Of a stretch of 7,485 nucleotides of DNA, positions 6,765 through 7,485 are shown piece by piece. Positions within the stretch are counted from its first letter, which is position 1; each line of letters starts with the position of its first letter. A program made the translations under genes and the position numbers. Source of the DNA: Chloroflexota bacterium (lineage in GTDB: Bacteria; Chloroflexota; Limnocylindria; Limnocylindrales; CSP1-4); contig VBHW01000005.1 in the NCBI GenBank assembly GCA_005881055.1, positions 4,112-11,596 on the forward strand. The letters run 5' to 3'. Below the pieces are notes generated by a model. It had not been told where the DNA came from and searched no databases. It worked only from the letters and a program-made list of their open reading frames with translations.

Positions 6765-6771
6765 CCCGCGC

Positions 6772-7485
6772 ATGACCCGGTCCGAGACGACCGCCGAGCC
6801 AGCCGACGCGAGCGCCCATAGCAACCGGTTGGCCGGTGAGACGAGCCCCTACCTGCTCCAGCACGCCCACAACCCGGTCGACTGGTATCCATGGGGACCC
6901 GCGGCGCTCGCCGCCGCGAAGGCCGCGGACAAGCCGATCTTCCTGTCGATCGGATACGCCGCGTGCCACTGGTGTCACGTCATGGAGCGGGAGTCCTTCG
7001 AGGACCCCGAGACGGCGGCCGACCTCAACCGGGACTTCGTCGCGATCAAGGTCGATCGCGAGGAGCGGCCCGACCTCGACCAGGTCTACATGGCGGCCGT
7101 GCAGGCGATGACCGGTGGCGGCGGCTGGCCGATGAGCGTCTTCCTCACGCCGGACGGCCGGCCCTTCTACGGCGGCACGTACTTCCCACCCCAGCCGAGC
7201 CACGGCCTGCCGTCGTTCCGCCAGGTGCTCGGCGGGATCGCGGAGGCCTGGCGGGAGCAGCGCTCCGAGTTGGAGGAGTCCGGTTCACGCCTGGTCGGCG
7301 CGCTCGTCGAGGGGGCGCGGACCATCCCCGGGTCGGGCGAGCGGGCCCTGTCCGGCGAGGCGGTGCTCGAGGCGGCCGTCGCCTCGCTCGAGGGGACGTT
7401 CGACGCCCGGCGCGGCGGATGGGGCGGCGCACCGCGCTTCCCCGCGGCGATGACGATCGAGTTCCTCCTCGGGCGGGCGGTCGGG
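6772..7485 (+). CDS. Thioredoxin-domain protein, DUF255/YyaL/SSP411 family (5' part)
   Basis: The frame from ATG 6772 is open to the window edge (238 codons), so the C-terminal part is missing. The conserved N-terminal domain starts at NRLAGETSPYLLQHAHNPVD (18-37). It is followed by KPIFLSIGYAACHWCHVMER (54-73) with the thioredoxin-like CxxC at C65 and C68, DREERPDLDQVYM, GGGGWPMSVFLTPDGRPFYG and GTYFPP. These are the signatures of the YyaL/spermatogenesis-associated protein 20 family. Members run to about 600-700 residues, with a six-hairpin glycosidase-like (alpha/alpha)6 barrel after the thioredoxin-like domain; here the barrel has only begun (from about 200). The exact reaction of the family is not established; a redox or sugar-related role has been proposed from the folds. 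There is no signal peptide, so it is cytoplasmic. The start is supported by the conserved region beginning at residue 18 and by the -10 box spacing. Confidence 0.93.
   Translation, partial: MTRSETTAEPADASAHSNRLAGETSPYLLQHAHNPVDWYPWGPAALAAAKAADKPIFLSIGYAACHWCHVMERESFEDPETAADLNRDFVAIKVDREERPDLDQVYMAAVQAMTGGGGWPMSVFLTPDGRPFYGGTYFPPQPSHGLPSFRQVLGGIAEAWREQRSELEESGSRLVGALVEGARTIPGSGERALSGEAVLEAAVASLEGTFDARRGGWGGAPRFPAAMTIEFLLGRAVG

Noticed and set aside
6259..7203. A long minus-strand frame crossing the antiporter/DUF255 boundary
   Set aside because: It runs antisense to the CHWCH motif gene and out of frame with the antiporter, ending in a Ser/Arg-rich stretch. It is a shadow frame.
1..7485. Search for CRISPR arrays, tRNA/rRNA genes, insertion sequences, phage genes or a defence island
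   Set aside because: No spaced direct repeats, tRNA-like cloverleaf, terminal inverted repeats, transposase or integrase motifs were seen. The genes are housekeeping or accessory families packed with short gaps. Calling a new multi-gene system here would go beyond the evidence.

Overview
The window is dense, high-GC bacterial DNA (roughly 70% G+C by eye) with six nearly contiguous genes plus the tail of a seventh. The organism cannot be named from this sequence. A leaderless promoter style, GTG starts and the gene families fit a soil or freshwater Chloroflexota or an actinobacterial relative, and this is inference only.

Layout. Positions 3-86 (+) hold the last 27 codons of an upstream gene with an Arg/Lys/Ala/Glu-rich tail, plausibly Ku. 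Thirty bases later comes a large ligD (117-2876, +) with the domain order phosphoesterase - ligase - polymerase, so the left edge is probably a Ku-LigD non-homologous end-joining operon. A convergent gene follows (2905-3630, -). It encodes an unrecognised protein with Cys, His and Asp/Asn blocks arranged as in papain-like folds. A 66-base divergent region (3631-3696) holds a clear 24-bp imperfect dyad. It also holds the promoter of a MerR-family regulator (3697-4266, +), whose stop overlaps the GTG start of an MFS exporter of the EntS/MFS_3 type (4263-5585, +). A convergent Ca2+/H+ antiporter of the CAX/CaCA type (5618-6721, -) comes next. It is divergently transcribed, across only 50 bp, from a thioredoxin-domain protein of the DUF255/YyaL/SSP411 family (6772 to the window end, +, truncated by the window).

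Working units. (1) Ku(?)-LigD: end binding, 3'-end healing, gap fill or ribonucleotide addition, and sealing of double-strand breaks. (2) MerR-MFS: a probably autoregulated efflux pair with an operator-like dyad over the regulator's promoter. (3) CAX and the DUF255 protein share a very compact bidirectional promoter. Three of the starts have a TAnnnT box 6-7 bases before the start codon, which predicts leaderless mRNAs.

No mobile element, CRISPR array, tRNA, rRNA or clearly new multi-gene system was seen. The points most worth a second look are the unassigned Cys/His/Asp protein, the dyad, the divergent LigD polymerase active-site residues, and the leaderless bidirectional promoter.
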